A stretch of 64,000 bases of DNA from NCBI GenBank assembly GCA_902590705.1, contig CACIXU010000001.1:30001-94000 (forward strand). The letters are read 5' to 3'. Below, piece after piece: positions 48,592-57,921 of this stretch (position 1 is its first letter; every line of letters begins with the position of its first letter). This DNA is from an uncultured Bacteroidota bacterium (GTDB taxonomy: Bacteria; Bacteroidota; Bacteroidia; Flavobacteriales; Flavobacteriaceae). The notes under the pieces are model-generated. The model worked only from the letters and a program-made list of their open reading frames with translations, was not told the DNA's origin and ran no database searches. The translations under genes and the position numbers were made by a program.

Positions 48592-49418
48592 CAGATAATA
48601 TGATTTTGAATTAAAATTTCTTTCATATTTTCCTGAATTTTTTTTGCTGCTAGCCCTGCTTTATGTGCGTAGTCAAATTTATTAGAAGCATAAATTATTG
48701 CTCTAGAAGAATTAACTAAAAGACCACATTGATTATTCAAGCCAGTTTTCACGACATCCTCTAAACTGCCGCCTTGTGCACCTATCCCAGGGATTAAAAG
48801 AAAGTGTTCTGGAATCAGTTTTCTAATATTAATTAAAGCATCTGCTCTGGTAGCACCAACTACAAACATCAATTGATTTGAATTTTGCCAAGCTAATGAG
48901 GTTTTTATAACTTTCTGATAAAGCATATTATCTCCAGAGGATAGAAGTTGAAAGTCAGCAGCACCTTTATTAGATGTCAACGCCAATAAAATAGTATATT
49001 TATCCTTATAGGTGAGGAATGGTTCTACAGAATCCGCTCCCATATAGGGAGTTACAGTTATAGAATCAAAATCAAAATTATCAAAATACGCTTTAGCGTA
49101 ACGTTTTGAGGTATTGCCAATGTCAGCACGCTTAGCATCGGCAATTGTAAATATTTCTGGGTAATAATTATTAAGATAGTCCATCACTTTTGTAAGGGAC
49201 TTCCAACCCTCTGTTCCATAGGCTTCAAAGAATGCAATATTTAATTTAAAAGCAACACAATATTGTGCGGTGGCGTCAATAATTGATTTAGAGAAATTAA
49301 AAATTTTGTCTGGTTGATCTCTGATTTGAGCTGGAAAAAGATCCGTATCTACATCCAATCCAACACATAAGAAAGAATGCTTTGCTTTTATTTGATTAAA
49401 TAAATCATTGGTGGTCAT
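48591..49418 (-). CDS. pyrF: Orotidine 5'-phosphate decarboxylase (type 2)
   Basis: A 275-residue TIM-barrel enzyme making UMP. Start [13 protein letters not shown] near 17, the catalytic [11 protein letters not shown] near 87 (Lys/Asp network), and [10 protein letters not shown] near 211. The length and the DxKRxDIGxT form mark the longer type 2 (PyrF2) group. Its start overlaps prfA's stop by 4 bases (ATGA) and its stop overlaps the hydrolase start. Confidence 0.95.
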   Translation of the reverse strand: MTTNDLFNQIKAKHSFLCVGLDVDTDLFPAQIRDQPDKIFNFSKSIIDATAQYCVAFKLNIAFFEAYGTEGWKSLTKVMDYLNNYYPEIFTIADAKRADIGNTSKRYAKAYFDNFDFDSITVTPYMGADSVEPFLTYKDKYTILLALTSNKGAADFQLLSSGDNMLYQKVIKTSLAWQNSNQLMFVVGATRADALINIRKLIPEHFLLIPGIGAQGGSLEDVVKTGLNNQCGLLVNSSRAIIYASNKFDYAHKAGLAAKKIQENMKEILIQNHII

Positions 49419-50491
49419 AAGATTTCTCCAGCTTCTTTTAATTGTTGGGTATTCCGATAAAGCTTCAACTCGTCAATCAACTTTTGAATATCACCATTAA
49501 TAATATTTTGAAGATCGTAAAGAGTTAACCCAATACGGTGATCTGTAACTCTCCCTTGAGGATAATTATAAGTTCTAATTTTTGCGGAACGGTCACCTGA
49601 GGAAACTAATGAATTTCTTTTTTCGGCGTCTTCCTCTAATTTTTTATTGAGCTCTAACTCGTAGAGTCTAGATCTGAGAACTCTTAAAGCCTTATCCTTG
49701 TTTTTATGTTGTGACTTTTGATCTTGACACTGAGCAACAATACCTGTTGGTTCGTGCGTAAGTCTTACTGCTGAATAAGTAGTATTTACTGATTGGCCAC
49801 CAGGTCCAGATGAACAGAAATAATCTATTCTAACATCATTCATATTAATCTCTACATCAAACTCCTCTGCTTCAGGTAGAACCATAACTGTAGCTGCTGA
49901 GGTATGAACTCTTCCTTGAGTTTCAGTTTGAGGAACACGTTGAACACGGTGAACTCCTGATTCATATTTCATGGTTCCATATACCTCATCACCCGAAACT
50001 TCAAAAATAATTTCCTTAAATCCACCTGCAGTTCCTTCATTTGCATCCACTAAGCTTACTGACCATCCCTTATCTTGACAATATTTACTATACATTCTGT
50101 ACAGGTCTCCAGCAAAAATACTTGCTTCATCACCGCCAGTACCCGCTCTTACCTCAATAACTACATTTTTAACATCCTCAGGATCCTTAGGAATTAATAA
50201 AAGTTTTATTTCCTCCTCCAATGGTAAAAACTGAGCTTTAGATTCCTCCAATTGTATTTTTGCCATCTCAACCATCTCGGAATCATTCTCATCCTTAATT
50301 ATTGACTCCGCCTCCTTGATATTAGAAAGTAAATTAAGATATTTTTCTCCCTTAGAAACTATCAAACTAAGGTCCTTATATTCCTTGTTAAGCTGTATAT
50401 ATTTTTTTTGATCAGAGATAATATCTGGCTGAATAATCAAGTCTGAAACTTCATTAAATCTTTGTTGAATTATGTCCAGTTTTTCTATCAT
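49415..50491 (-). CDS. prfA: Peptide chain release factor 1
   Basis: A 358-residue class I release factor reading UAA and UAG. The catalytic GGQ is in [18 protein letters not shown] (about 229-246). The codon-reading tripeptide P-x-T is PQT ([13 protein letters not shown]), where E. coli RF1 has PAT. It is followed without gap by pyrF and a hydrolase gene. Confidence 0.95.
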   Translation of the reverse strand: MIEKLDIIQQRFNEVSDLIIQPDIISDQKKYIQLNKEYKDLSLIVSKGEKYLNLLSNIKEAESIIKDENDSEMVEMAKIQLEESKAQFLPLEEEIKLLLIPKDPEDVKNVVIEVRAGTGGDEASIFAGDLYRMYSKYCQDKGWSVSLVDANEGTAGGFKEIIFEVSGDEVYGTMKYESGVHRVQRVPQTETQGRVHTSAATVMVLPEAEEFDVEINMNDVRIDYFCSSGPGGQSVNTTYSAVRLTHEPTGIVAQCQDQKSQHKNKDKALRVLRSRLYELELNKKLEEDAEKRNSLVSSGDRSAKIRTYNYPQGRVTDHRIGLTLYDLQNIINGDIQKLIDELKLYRNTQQLKEAGEIL

Positions 50492-50513
50492 CTGATTTAG
50501 CTAAGCATTAGTG

Positions 50514-50544
50514 CAAATTTAGAATTTAAAATAGTTTCTATCAA
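50514..50544 (-). promoter_or_regulatory. Promoter of prfA-pyrF-hydrolase operon
   Basis: Minus strand: TTG (50,544-50,542), 20-base spacer, TAAATTTG (50,521-50,514), 23 bases before the prfA start. The -33 element overlaps the stop codon of the YceI-like gene. Confidence 0.65.
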
Positions 50545-51074
50545 AGCTTAGTGAAATGAAGTTCGTAAGATATTTTAATTAAATCTTCCATCTTTTTCAT
50601 CATAAAAGAGGGTCGATTAATACTAAAATCAGATAAGATGATTTCAAAAGTTCCTGATAAAATTAGCTTATTGTTTTTAAAATTAGCATCTGCCTCAATG
50701 AGCTTTTTAATACCGATACCGTGAAAATTCATCTCCCCGTTAATAAATAATTTATTGTTATTCATTTCAATTTCGTCAGAGAAAAATTCAATTTTAGGGA
50801 ATTTTAAAACCTCAAGTATTTCAAGGGCATTATTATCCCGATTGCTATTTTTACTATCAAAATCTCTAACTAACATTGCAATAGCAATTTTTTGAAATTC
50901 TTTTTTATCGCCCGTTATAATCCCTTTTATACTATTATTTGAACCTGACCATGCATGTAAAAAATGATCAGCATCATATTTAATATAGGAGGGCTCCATA
51001 TCTAAAGCCCAACGCTCTTGTGCCATTAAACATAATGGAAATAACAATAATAATTTAAAGAATTTTTTTTTCAT
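50541..51074 (-). CDS. YceI-like exported lipid-binding-fold protein
   Basis: A 177-residue protein with signal peptide (about 1-18, CLMA before QERW). The body is beta-rich with YDADHFLHAWSGSNNSIKG (about 33-51), MLVRDFDSKNSNRDNNALE (about 68-86), and FHGIGIKKLIEAD, matching the YceI lipocalin-like fold, which binds isoprenoid lipids in known members. It lies 3 bases after a four-helix protein with paired histidines, recalling the E. coli yceJ (cytochrome b561) - yceI pair. Confidence 0.8.
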   Translation of the reverse strand: MKKKFFKLLLLFPLCLMAQERWALDMEPSYIKYDADHFLHAWSGSNNSIKGIITGDKKEFQKIAIAMLVRDFDSKNSNRDNNALEILEVLKFPKIEFFSDEIEMNNNKLFINGEMNFHGIGIKKLIEADANFKNNKLILSGTFEIILSDFSINRPSFMMKKMEDLIKISYELHFTKL

Positions 51075-51077
51075 TTA

Positions 51078-51707
51078 TTAAAATTTAAAGACCAATACCG
51101 CCGTGGCATAGCTAGCAAAGGTGGTATAAGCAGCATATTTATGTAAATCTTTTTTTGAAACATTAGGGAATAATTCACTATCGCTTTTAGACCAAACATT
51201 AGTGGCTATCATCCCTGAAAAATGGATATAAGCAAGCAACTTATGAGCCTTAATTGAATTAAACCCCTTTACTTTTTTTTTAATTAATGGGGGTGGAGTA
51301 AAAAGTGACATTCCTGCGCCAGTAAAATAAGCAATTGTAACGATTTCACCCAATTTTTTGTGTGCATCATAGAGTTGGGTCTCACCATTATAGAGTCGCC
51401 CGCCCATAATACCTTGAGCAACCATGCCTGCCAATGTAAGATATCCAATTACTTGGTGAGACTTAAGCATTACATTTCTAACTTTTAGTTCCTTCTGTCT
51501 TTGTTCTAAAGATAATTTTGAAATACCTGTTTTTCGAAAAAGTCCTTTTTTACCCCATAAGAGTGATTGGGTGAATAACATCTTTTCTGGTAATAGAGTT
51601 CCAGTAATTATTTGCTCATCATCAAATAATCCCTCTAAAAGTTCATCACGATCTTGAGCGAGTAACCCGATTGAAACAAAAAAATAAATGTAAAATGTCT
51701 TCTTCAT
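51078..51707 (-). CDS. Putative b561-like four-helix membrane protein, exported
   Basis: A 209-residue protein from ATG 51,707 (a longer frame begins at 51,722). It has a signal peptide (about 1-18, LLAQ) and four hydrophobic helices, each with a His near its start: His84 (KSHQVIGYL), His116 (DAHKKLGEI), His155 (KAHKLLAYIH) and His189 (DLHKYAAYT). This spacing looks like a haem-binding cytochrome b561-type bundle; His162 is an extra. Haem binding is inferred. It is paired with a YceI-like gene 3 bases downstream, which supports a redox or quinone-linked role. Confidence 0.68.
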   Translation of the reverse strand: MKKTFYIYFFVSIGLLAQDRDELLEGLFDDEQIITGTLLPEKMLFTQSLLWGKKGLFRKTGISKLSLEQRQKELKVRNVMLKSHQVIGYLTLAGMVAQGIMGGRLYNGETQLYDAHKKLGEIVTIAYFTGAGMSLFTPPPLIKKKVKGFNSIKAHKLLAYIHFSGMIATNVWSKSDSELFPNVSKKDLHKYAAYTTFASYATAVLVFKF

Positions 51708-51740
51708 TAGTTCAGAGCACAACTTATTAAAATATAAGAA

Positions 51741-52907
51741 TTAATATTCAAAAACTCCTTTTGAAGACTTAATAGTTAATTTCTTTTTTTGGGACTCCTC
51801 TACTCGCCCAACAACTTTTGCGTCTACATCAAAAGAGTTTGCAATATTTATGATGTTATCTGACTTATCTTCTGGTAAATAAACTTCCATTCTGTGTCCC
51901 ATATTGAATACTTCATACATTTCTTTCCAAGAGGTTCCAGATTCTTTTTGAATTAATTCGAATAAAGGGGGACAATCAAAAAGATTATCTTTAATTACGT
52001 GAAGGCCTTCAATAAAGTGTAATATTTTTGTCTGAGCTCCCCCGCTACAGTGTATCATGCCGTGAATATCGCTTCTTCCTAGGGATTCAAATATGGATTT
52101 AATAACAGGGGCATAGGTTCTAGTTGGGGATAAAACAAGTTTTCCTACATCTAAGGGTGTATCTGTCTTATCAGTTAAGTTCTTTGTTCCCGAATAAACC
52201 AAATCACCTGGAAGCTCGTTATCAAAAGTCTCAGGATATTTTTCCTTAATATATCTACCAAAAACATCATGTCTGGCAGAAGTTAGTCCGTTACTGCCCA
52301 TACCTCCGTTATATTGATTCTCGTATGTTGATTGGCCAAATGAGGAAAGCCCCACAATAACATCACCAGCCTTTATATTAGAATTATCAATAATATCACT
52401 CCTCTTAATTCGTGCGGTAACAGTAGAGTCAACAATAATAGTTTTAACTAAATCACCAACATCTGCAGTTTCTCCTCCAGTGCTGTGAATATTTACTCCG
52501 TATTTTGCTAATTCTTTTAATAAATCTTCGGTACCATTGATGATTGCTGATAAAACCGATGAAGGAATTTTATTTTTATTTCTACCTATAGTTGATGAAA
52601 GCATTATATCGTCTGAAACACCGACACATAAAAGATCATCAACATTCATTATCAAAGCGTCCTGAGCAATTCCTCTCCAGACAGATAAATCTCCTGTTTC
52701 CTTCCAATACGCATATGCAAGTGAAGACTTAGTTCCAGCTCCGTCAGCATGCATTACTATACAGTGATTCTTACTTCCAGTCAAGTAATCTGGAACAACT
52801 TTACAAAAGGCATTTGGATAAAGTCCCTTATCAATATTTTTTATGGCATTGTGGACATCTTCTTTTTGAGAAGATACCCCTCTAAGATGATACCTTTTGT
52901 TACTCAT
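51741..52907 (-). CDS. purM: Phosphoribosylformylglycinamidine cyclo-ligase
   Basis: A 388-residue AIR synthetase (fifth step of purine synthesis) of the longer Bacteroidota form. Start MSNKRYHLRGVSSQKEDV at 52,907 is chosen because a -7 box (TAAATTTG) lies just upstream at 52,930-52,923, so an earlier in-frame start at 52,961 would precede the transcript. HADGAGTKSSLAY, DVGDLVKTIIVDST and HCSGGAQTK are the ATP-binding blocks. Divergent from glnII. Confidence 0.93.
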   Translation of the reverse strand: MSNKRYHLRGVSSQKEDVHNAIKNIDKGLYPNAFCKVVPDYLTGSKNHCIVMHADGAGTKSSLAYAYWKETGDLSVWRGIAQDALIMNVDDLLCVGVSDDIMLSSTIGRNKNKIPSSVLSAIINGTEDLLKELAKYGVNIHSTGGETADVGDLVKTIIVDSTVTARIKRSDIIDNSNIKAGDVIVGLSSFGQSTYENQYNGGMGSNGLTSARHDVFGRYIKEKYPETFDNELPGDLVYSGTKNLTDKTDTPLDVGKLVLSPTRTYAPVIKSIFESLGRSDIHGMIHCSGGAQTKILHFIEGLHVIKDNLFDCPPLFELIQKESGTSWKEMYEVFNMGHRMEVYLPEDKSDNIINIANSFDVDAKVVGRVEESQKKKLTIKSSKGVFEY

Positions 52908-53259
52908 CCTTTTTTTAAAATACAAATTTAGTGTTATTCGTGCTATCTTATAATTAGCCAATCAAATAATTAATAAAATAACATTATTATAAATTTAGTC
53001 TGTTTTTTTTAATAAAATTTAAATGATTTCTTTCATAAAAAAGATTCATCAAGTGAATTGAAATTTGATTTAAAAAATATATTTTGAAAATGAAAAAAAA
53101 TTACGAACTGAGTAATTATTTTAAGAATATCAAAATTTAGATCCAAAATATTAAAGTAATCATAAAAATGTAGACAGGTTTTTAGAATTGATGCACGAAA
53201 AATGTATGTAATTGGCTAGAAATTTTATTTTTACTGCTCTAACAAAAAAATTAATTTAT
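52908..53259 (+). promoter_or_regulatory. Divergent control region between purM and the GSII gene
   Basis: 352 A/T-rich bases without a gene. For purM, TAAATTTG on the minus strand (52,930-52,923) is a perfect -7 box, although the nearest TTG is 28 bases away. For the GSII gene only weak matches exist (ATATTTTG near 53,078; TAGAATTG near 53,183). The CCCTA-TAGGG repeat seen before amt is not present here. Confidence 0.5.
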
Positions 53260-54267
53260 ATGAGTAAATCTAAATTGGAGTATATTTGGTTGGATGGTTA
53301 TTTGCCTACCGCCAATTTACGAGGCAAAACAAAAATAGTATCTGATTTCGGAGGAAAACTTGAAGACTGCCCTTTGTGGTCGTTTGATGGTTCTTCAACT
53401 CAACAAGCTGAAGGTAGTTCCTCAGATTGTCTATTAAAACCTGTAGCATTATTTCCTGATCCTGATAGAAAAGATGGATACCTAGTTATGACTGAGGTTT
53501 TAAATGCAGATGGCACCCCACATGTTTCTAATGGTAGAGCAACGATTGACGACGATGATAATGATTTCTGGTTTGGATTTGAACAAGAGTATTTTTTATG
53601 GGATCCTGAAACTAACCTGCCAGTTGGTTTTCCTAAAGATCAAACCCCTCAAGGACAGTTCTATTGCTCAGCAGGAGCCAAAAACGCATTTGGTAGAGAA
53701 ATGGTTGAAGAACATTTAGACCAATGTTTAGAAGCCGGAATCAATGTTGAGGGTATTAATGGAGAGGTCGCAGCTGGTCAATGGGAATACCAATGTTTTT
53801 CGAAAGGAGCTAAGGAAGCAGGAGATCAAATGTGGATTTCTAGGTATTTACTTGAACGCCTTGGTGAAAAGTATGGGTTGGCTATTAATTGGCACCCAAA
53901 ACCACTTGGAGCGACTGACTGGAACGGATCAGGTATGCACGCCAACTTTTCAAATGAAACTTTAAGAACATGTGGTTCAAAAGAAACATACGAAAAAATA
54001 TGTGAGGCTTTTCGTCCAGTAGTAGATGAACATATTGCTGTTTACGGTGCAGACAATGATCAGCGATTAACAGGTGATCATGAGACACAATCGATTACTG
54101 AGTTTAGTTTTGGTGTTTCTGACCGAGGAGCATCCATAAGAATTCCAATTATGACAGTTGAGCAAGGCTGGAAAGGATGGTTAGAAGACAGAAGACCTGC
54201 TTCAAATGGTGATCCTTACAAAATAGCTGGTATAATTATCAAAACCGTAAAATCTGCTAAAGTTTAA
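53260..54267 (+). CDS. glnII: Glutamine synthetase type II (eukaryotic-like)
   Basis: A 335-residue GSII subunit, much shorter than bacterial GSI (about 470) or GSIII (about 700). Start MSKSKLEYIWLDGYLPT is chosen at 53,260. Type II signatures: WSFDGSSTQQAEGSSSD near 40-56 (ATP/amino-acid site), FWFGFEQEYFLWD near 108, GINGEVAAGQWEYQ, NWHPKPLGATDWNGSGMHAN (about 208-227) and DRGASIRIP. It condenses ammonium and glutamate. It lacks the GSI adenylylation loop, so control is probably transcriptional. A terminator follows. Works downstream of the Amt island. Confidence 0.94.
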   Translation: MSKSKLEYIWLDGYLPTANLRGKTKIVSDFGGKLEDCPLWSFDGSSTQQAEGSSSDCLLKPVALFPDPDRKDGYLVMTEVLNADGTPHVSNGRATIDDDDNDFWFGFEQEYFLWDPETNLPVGFPKDQTPQGQFYCSAGAKNAFGREMVEEHLDQCLEAGINVEGINGEVAAGQWEYQCFSKGAKEAGDQMWISRYLLERLGEKYGLAINWHPKPLGATDWNGSGMHANFSNETLRTCGSKETYEKICEAFRPVVDEHIAVYGADNDQRLTGDHETQSITEFSFGVSDRGASIRIPIMTVEQGWKGWLEDRRPASNGDPYKIAGIIIKTVKSAKV

Positions 54268-54291
54268 TTTGATTTTTTAAGAATAGGTATC

Positions 54292-54318
54292 AAATCCCGC
54301 TTATTGCGGGATTTTTTT
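54292..54318 (+). terminator. Rho-independent terminator after the GSII gene
   Basis: Stem AAATCCCGC / GCGGGATTT (54,292-54,300 and 54,306-54,314) with a five-base loop and a T run. It may serve the convergent antiporter gene as well. Confidence 0.9.
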
Positions 54319-54320
54319 AT

Positions 54321-55256
54321 TTAGAGAATTAATGGTAAAATAAATAATCCATAAAGAATAATAAGAATTAATCCATCTCTAAATGACAAACGGTAACTCT
54401 TTGGTAAAAAAACTAGGGGTAGAATTATAAAAGAAATCCCTAGCATCCATAATACATCATTGCTTAATAAGCCGGGGTCTTCAACCGATAAGGGATGAAT
54501 CATGGCTGTAATACCCAAAACTGCCATTAAGTTAAATATATTGGAACCAACCAAATTACCAATAGAAATTGCCTTTTCTTTATTCATAATTGCAATAATT
54601 GATGCGGTAAGTTCGGGAATACTAGTTCCCAAAGACACAATAGAAACACTAATAATTCTCTCACTAACTCCCATACTCTGTGCCAAACTCACAGCACCTT
54701 TAATCAAAGTTTCAGAGCCTAACCAAAGAGAAAAGCCACCTAGTAAAAGGAAACTCACTGTCTTTTTCATTGACAATACCTGTTGAATATCATTATTCTC
54801 ATCCAAATCGGTCTTCCTTTTGAATTTGATTAGATAAATAATAAAAAATATTAATAGAATGAACATAAAAGCTCCTTCTCTAGAATCAAGTTTATTATCT
54901 ATTACAATTAAATAATAAAAAAGTACAGATGATAGAATCATCATAGGCCAATCAGTTTTATGAAAACTCTTTGGAACACTCATAGGAGATATTATTGCAG
55001 TTAATCCAAGAACCAGTCCTATATTAGCGATATTAGAACCCACTACATTTCCCAGTGCGAAATCAGGGTGGCCAGATAAGGCAGCTTGAATACTGACAAT
55101 TAATTCTGGGGCTGAAGTAGCAAACGAAACTACAGTCATTCCAATTACAATTTTAGGTATAGAAAAGTTAAGTGATAATGCAACAGATGCACGCATTAAC
55201 CAGTCACCTCCCTTAATTAATAAAAAAATCCCAATAGCAATTGCTATTATTGACAT
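54321..55256 (-). CDS. Calcium/sodium antiporter (CaCA family, YrbG-like)
   Basis: A 311-residue membrane exchanger with two inverted repeats. Alpha-1 carries SFATSAPELIVS and GNVVGSNIANIGLVLG; alpha-2 carries SLGTSIPELTAS and GNLVGSNIFNLMAVLG. These two GxSxPE/GSNxxN pairs form the ion site. About ten helices. ATG 55,256 is preferred to a TTG at 55,274 because a TATATTTG box lies on the minus strand at 55,279-55,272, placing the RNA start near 55,266. Convergent with glnII. Confidence 0.92.
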   Translation of the reverse strand: MSIIAIAIGIFLLIKGGDWLMRASVALSLNFSIPKIVIGMTVVSFATSAPELIVSIQAALSGHPDFALGNVVGSNIANIGLVLGLTAIISPMSVPKSFHKTDWPMMILSSVLFYYLIVIDNKLDSREGAFMFILLIFFIIYLIKFKRKTDLDENNDIQQVLSMKKTVSFLLLGGFSLWLGSETLIKGAVSLAQSMGVSERIISVSIVSLGTSIPELTASIIAIMNKEKAISIGNLVGSNIFNLMAVLGITAMIHPLSVEDPGLLSNDVLWMLGISFIILPLVFLPKSYRLSFRDGLILIILYGLFILPLIL

Positions 55257-55461
55257 GTAAGAAAATTTCAGCAAATATAATATTTACGCGACAAATAAAA
55301 ATTTTATTGATTAGGAATAATAGATAGGAATTATGAGACTTAAATAATTTGGGTAATGCCCTTTTACAAGAAGCTACAGTGTAATAAAAAACCTATGAAA
55401 GTTGTATGAAAATTGTTTTTAATAAATATTCAACTATAAATTCTGGTTTAGAGGATGTACC

Positions 55462-55962
55462 CTAGTCAGAACGATTCAATTTAGTCTCGTCTTTTTCAAT
55501 AGCCACATAATATTTTAATTTTTCATCCAAATTATAAATGGGTAAAATTGTGATTTGACATAAATAAAGCTCACCATTTCTTCTGTAGTTAACAATAGAA
55601 CCACTATAAGTATGGTTAAATGCAAGATTCTCTCTTAATTGTTTTTTTACAATTGCTGAAGTCTTTTCTCCTTGAAGAAAAGAAGGCTTTTTACCAATTG
55701 CAAATTTTTTTGTGTAACCAGTCATATTTTTAAACCCATCATTAACCCAAAGTATGTTTTGACTTATATCTGTTAACACTAAAGCATCATAATCATATTG
55801 GTAAATCTTATTTGTTAATTCAGAGGTATAACAGTCTTTCAACATTGATCCAATATGAGAAACATCATTATTTTTTCTAAAATCCCTAATTAAACCGTTA
55901 TAATTTTCCAAATGATAATTAAAGCTTGCTAATGGTGAGATAATTCTATTATTCTTTTTCAT
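55462..55962 (-). CDS. PAS-domain protein, LOV-like but without the photoactive Cys
   Basis: A 166-residue protein with one PAS domain at about 60-158: ALVLTDISQNILWVNDGF, MTGYTKKFAIGKKPSFLQG, then NYRRNGELYLCQITILPIYN. It aligns with LOV photoreceptor domains, where GxNCRFLQ holds the flavin-adduct cysteine; here the motif is GKKPSFLQ with Pro in the Cys position, so blue-light adduct chemistry is not expected. No kinase or HTH output domain. A free-standing sensor or partner protein; ligand unknown. Confidence 0.8.
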   Translation of the reverse strand: MKKNNRIISPLASFNYHLENYNGLIRDFRKNNDVSHIGSMLKDCYTSELTNKIYQYDYDALVLTDISQNILWVNDGFKNMTGYTKKFAIGKKPSFLQGEKTSAIVKKQLRENLAFNHTYSGSIVNYRRNGELYLCQITILPIYNLDEKLKYYVAIEKDETKLNRSD

Positions 55963-56177
55963 AGATGGTAAACTATAAAGTAATTAGTAAATATACTACT
56001 CATTTTAATATCACGCTAATACCTTTCAAGGAATTTTAATCTTAAAATTAAATGATTTTCAATTTAAATATTTACGACCAAAATCCTAATTAAAAAATTA
56101 GATTTAATAAACCTAAAAAAAGAAACCTTTTCTGTTTATATTTTTTATATAAGGTGAGTGAAAATTTTTATAACTAA

Positions 56178-56318
56178 TCAGAATAATTCAGAAAGGGTAA
56201 CACGTTGTATAATCTCTATTTTTTTATTTCCAGCGCCTTTTGTTTTCGATTGCAATATCTTTTCAATTTCTTAATTTTCTGCAGGTGTTGTTTTACTTTT
56301 TAATGCTCTTTCTGGCAT
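56178..56318 (-). pseudogene. Possible broken small gene in the 55,963-56,384 gap
   Basis: On the minus strand an ATG at 56,318 opens 15 codons (MPERALKSKTTPAEN), hits TAA, and the same frame continues coding-like for 30 more residues (EIEKILQSKTKGAGNKKIEI and onward) to TGA at 56,178. The lysine-rich composition is protein-like, but I do not recognise the family. The rest of this 420-base gap is A/T-rich with nothing else I can name. Confidence 0.35.
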
Positions 56319-56384
56319 GTGTGTTATATATCGACTTTTTGGAGCGAATACTTGCAAATATTAATCCAAAAAATATCGTTTGAT

Positions 56385-57599
56385 TTATAAGCGATTGTTC
56401 ACAATATTATTAAATATAGATCCAAAAGTGTAGCTAAGTCCCATCGAAATTCGGTTTTGATAATTAGTAGATATTTGTCTTTGCCTAAGTAATAAATCTT
56501 CTACTGATGCCTCACCCTTGGGTAAATTAATTTGATCTCTAATAAATCTGAAGTAGGCTGAAATTCTTAATGAAAGTCCACGAACTATTCTTAAATTAAT
56601 GTTATTGTTTATTGTAAGTCTATTTTGTTCTGGTAAATCTAAAAATTGAGATGCAACTAAATAGGAATATATACTCCCCCACTTTTCTCTAAACCTAAGA
56701 TTTAAAGTTAGAGAATGATTAAACATTTTCTGGTCTATAAACTCATAGATCGTCTCCTCAATGTAATTATAAATATTATAACCCAATTTATAAGCTAAAG
56801 TCACTTCTCGAGTCAAAACCTCATCATAAGGTACAAAATTATACTCGACAGCTGGTGAAATATTAATTGAAGATTTATAATTTCTGAATGTATCCTGTCT
56901 GTAGGAAGAAAAAAATCCTGTAGAAAAATGATTAGAAATACTCCGAACTAAACTCCCCGAAAAATAGAGGCTTTCTCTTTCACTACTATAATTTTGTTCT
57001 CCTCCGTAAAAAAACTTGATTGAGCGGTCGAATTCAAAATCAGATCTTAATCGCCAAATTTCAGTAACTCTATCTACATCAAATCCTAAATTAAATTCTT
57101 CCTCATTAATACTTTTCTCATTTTCAAAATTAAAAGAGCCATAAACTTCAAAAACCCAATTTTTCCAGGAATCAAGTTTTTTCTGATCAGTTATTATTTT
57201 CTCATGAGTAAAATTTACGTCTATTTTATTTTGATAATCTGTATTTGATAAAAATGAAGCCATTCCTAACTTATAGGTATTTAATAAAATTTCTCTTGAC
57301 TTATTTAGACTAATATTTTGAGGTATTATAGCATTAATTTGATTCTCTTTGTTGATAAAATTATTTTTTCCATTAAAATTAAATGTATAATTCCTTCCAC
57401 CACTAGCATTTGTAATTTCAAAAACAAAAACTTCTATATCGGAAAGTGACATGTCTCTTACATAATCAAAAAAAAGAGTATTCTGTTTTAAAAAATCATC
57501 ATCGCAGCGACAACTTAAAAAAACTTTGATTTTTTTATTTTGTCCAAAAACCTGCAGAAAAACAAAAAAAATTAAAACAAAAAAATATCTTTTTCTCAT
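56385..57599 (-). CDS. Exported beta-barrel protein with an N-terminal Cys-rich domain
   Basis: About 404 residues from ATG 57,599 (ATGs at 57,605 and 57,611 are also in frame, but a TAATTTTG box at 57,620-57,613 puts the RNA start near or inside them). Signal peptide ends near VFG before QNKK. An N-terminal domain (about 20-125) has VFLSCRCDDDFL with a C-x-C-D motif, FDYVRDMSLSDIEVFVFE and NASGGRNYTFNFNG. From about 140 on, alternating strands end in GLSYTFGSIFNNIV, like an outer-membrane barrel. I recall a Bacteroidota family with this layout but no known role. Confidence 0.72.
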   Translation of the reverse strand: MRKRYFFVLIFFVFLQVFGQNKKIKVFLSCRCDDDFLKQNTLFFDYVRDMSLSDIEVFVFEITNASGGRNYTFNFNGKNNFINKENQINAIIPQNISLNKSREILLNTYKLGMASFLSNTDYQNKIDVNFTHEKIITDQKKLDSWKNWVFEVYGSFNFENEKSINEEEFNLGFDVDRVTEIWRLRSDFEFDRSIKFFYGGEQNYSSERESLYFSGSLVRSISNHFSTGFFSSYRQDTFRNYKSSINISPAVEYNFVPYDEVLTREVTLAYKLGYNIYNYIEETIYEFIDQKMFNHSLTLNLRFREKWGSIYSYLVASQFLDLPEQNRLTINNNINLRIVRGLSLRISAYFRFIRDQINLPKGEASVEDLLLRQRQISTNYQNRISMGLSYTFGSIFNNIVNNRL

Positions 57600-57764
57600 G
57601 CTCATTCTCATTCAAAATTAACTAAATGAAATTGTTTTTAATGTATTTAATCATTCAAGTAAGTTTATATTTACATATAAATGAAAAAGTTTGTTCTTAT
57701 TTAAATTACATTTCATAAAAATTTTTTTTGTAGTTGTATGTTTACTGATCGTACTTAATATCAA

Positions 57765-57917
57765 ATGAAAGATCTGAATAGCCTTAATAAAAACATTTGC
57801 AATAGTTGTGGCGAAGAAATAGACTTTATTTGGTATAGCAATATATACAATAATAGTCCATATGCAAGATTATGTGTTCTTTGTAGAAATGAAATAATTG
57901 AGGATTTATATAATTAA
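57765..57917 (+). CDS. Small zinc-ribbon-like protein
   Basis: A 50-residue frame: MKDLNSLNKNICNSCGEEID at the start, and CVLCRNEI near the end. Two C-x2-C knuckles (Cys12/Cys15 and Cys37/Cys40) 21 residues apart form a typical zinc ribbon. It ends 4 bases before the ATG of a membrane protein gene, so it may be co-transcribed. Family unknown; the paired knuckles are the main support. Confidence 0.55.
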   Translation: MKDLNSLNKNICNSCGEEIDFIWYSNIYNNSPYARLCVLCRNEIIEDLYN

Positions 57918-57921
57918 TAAT

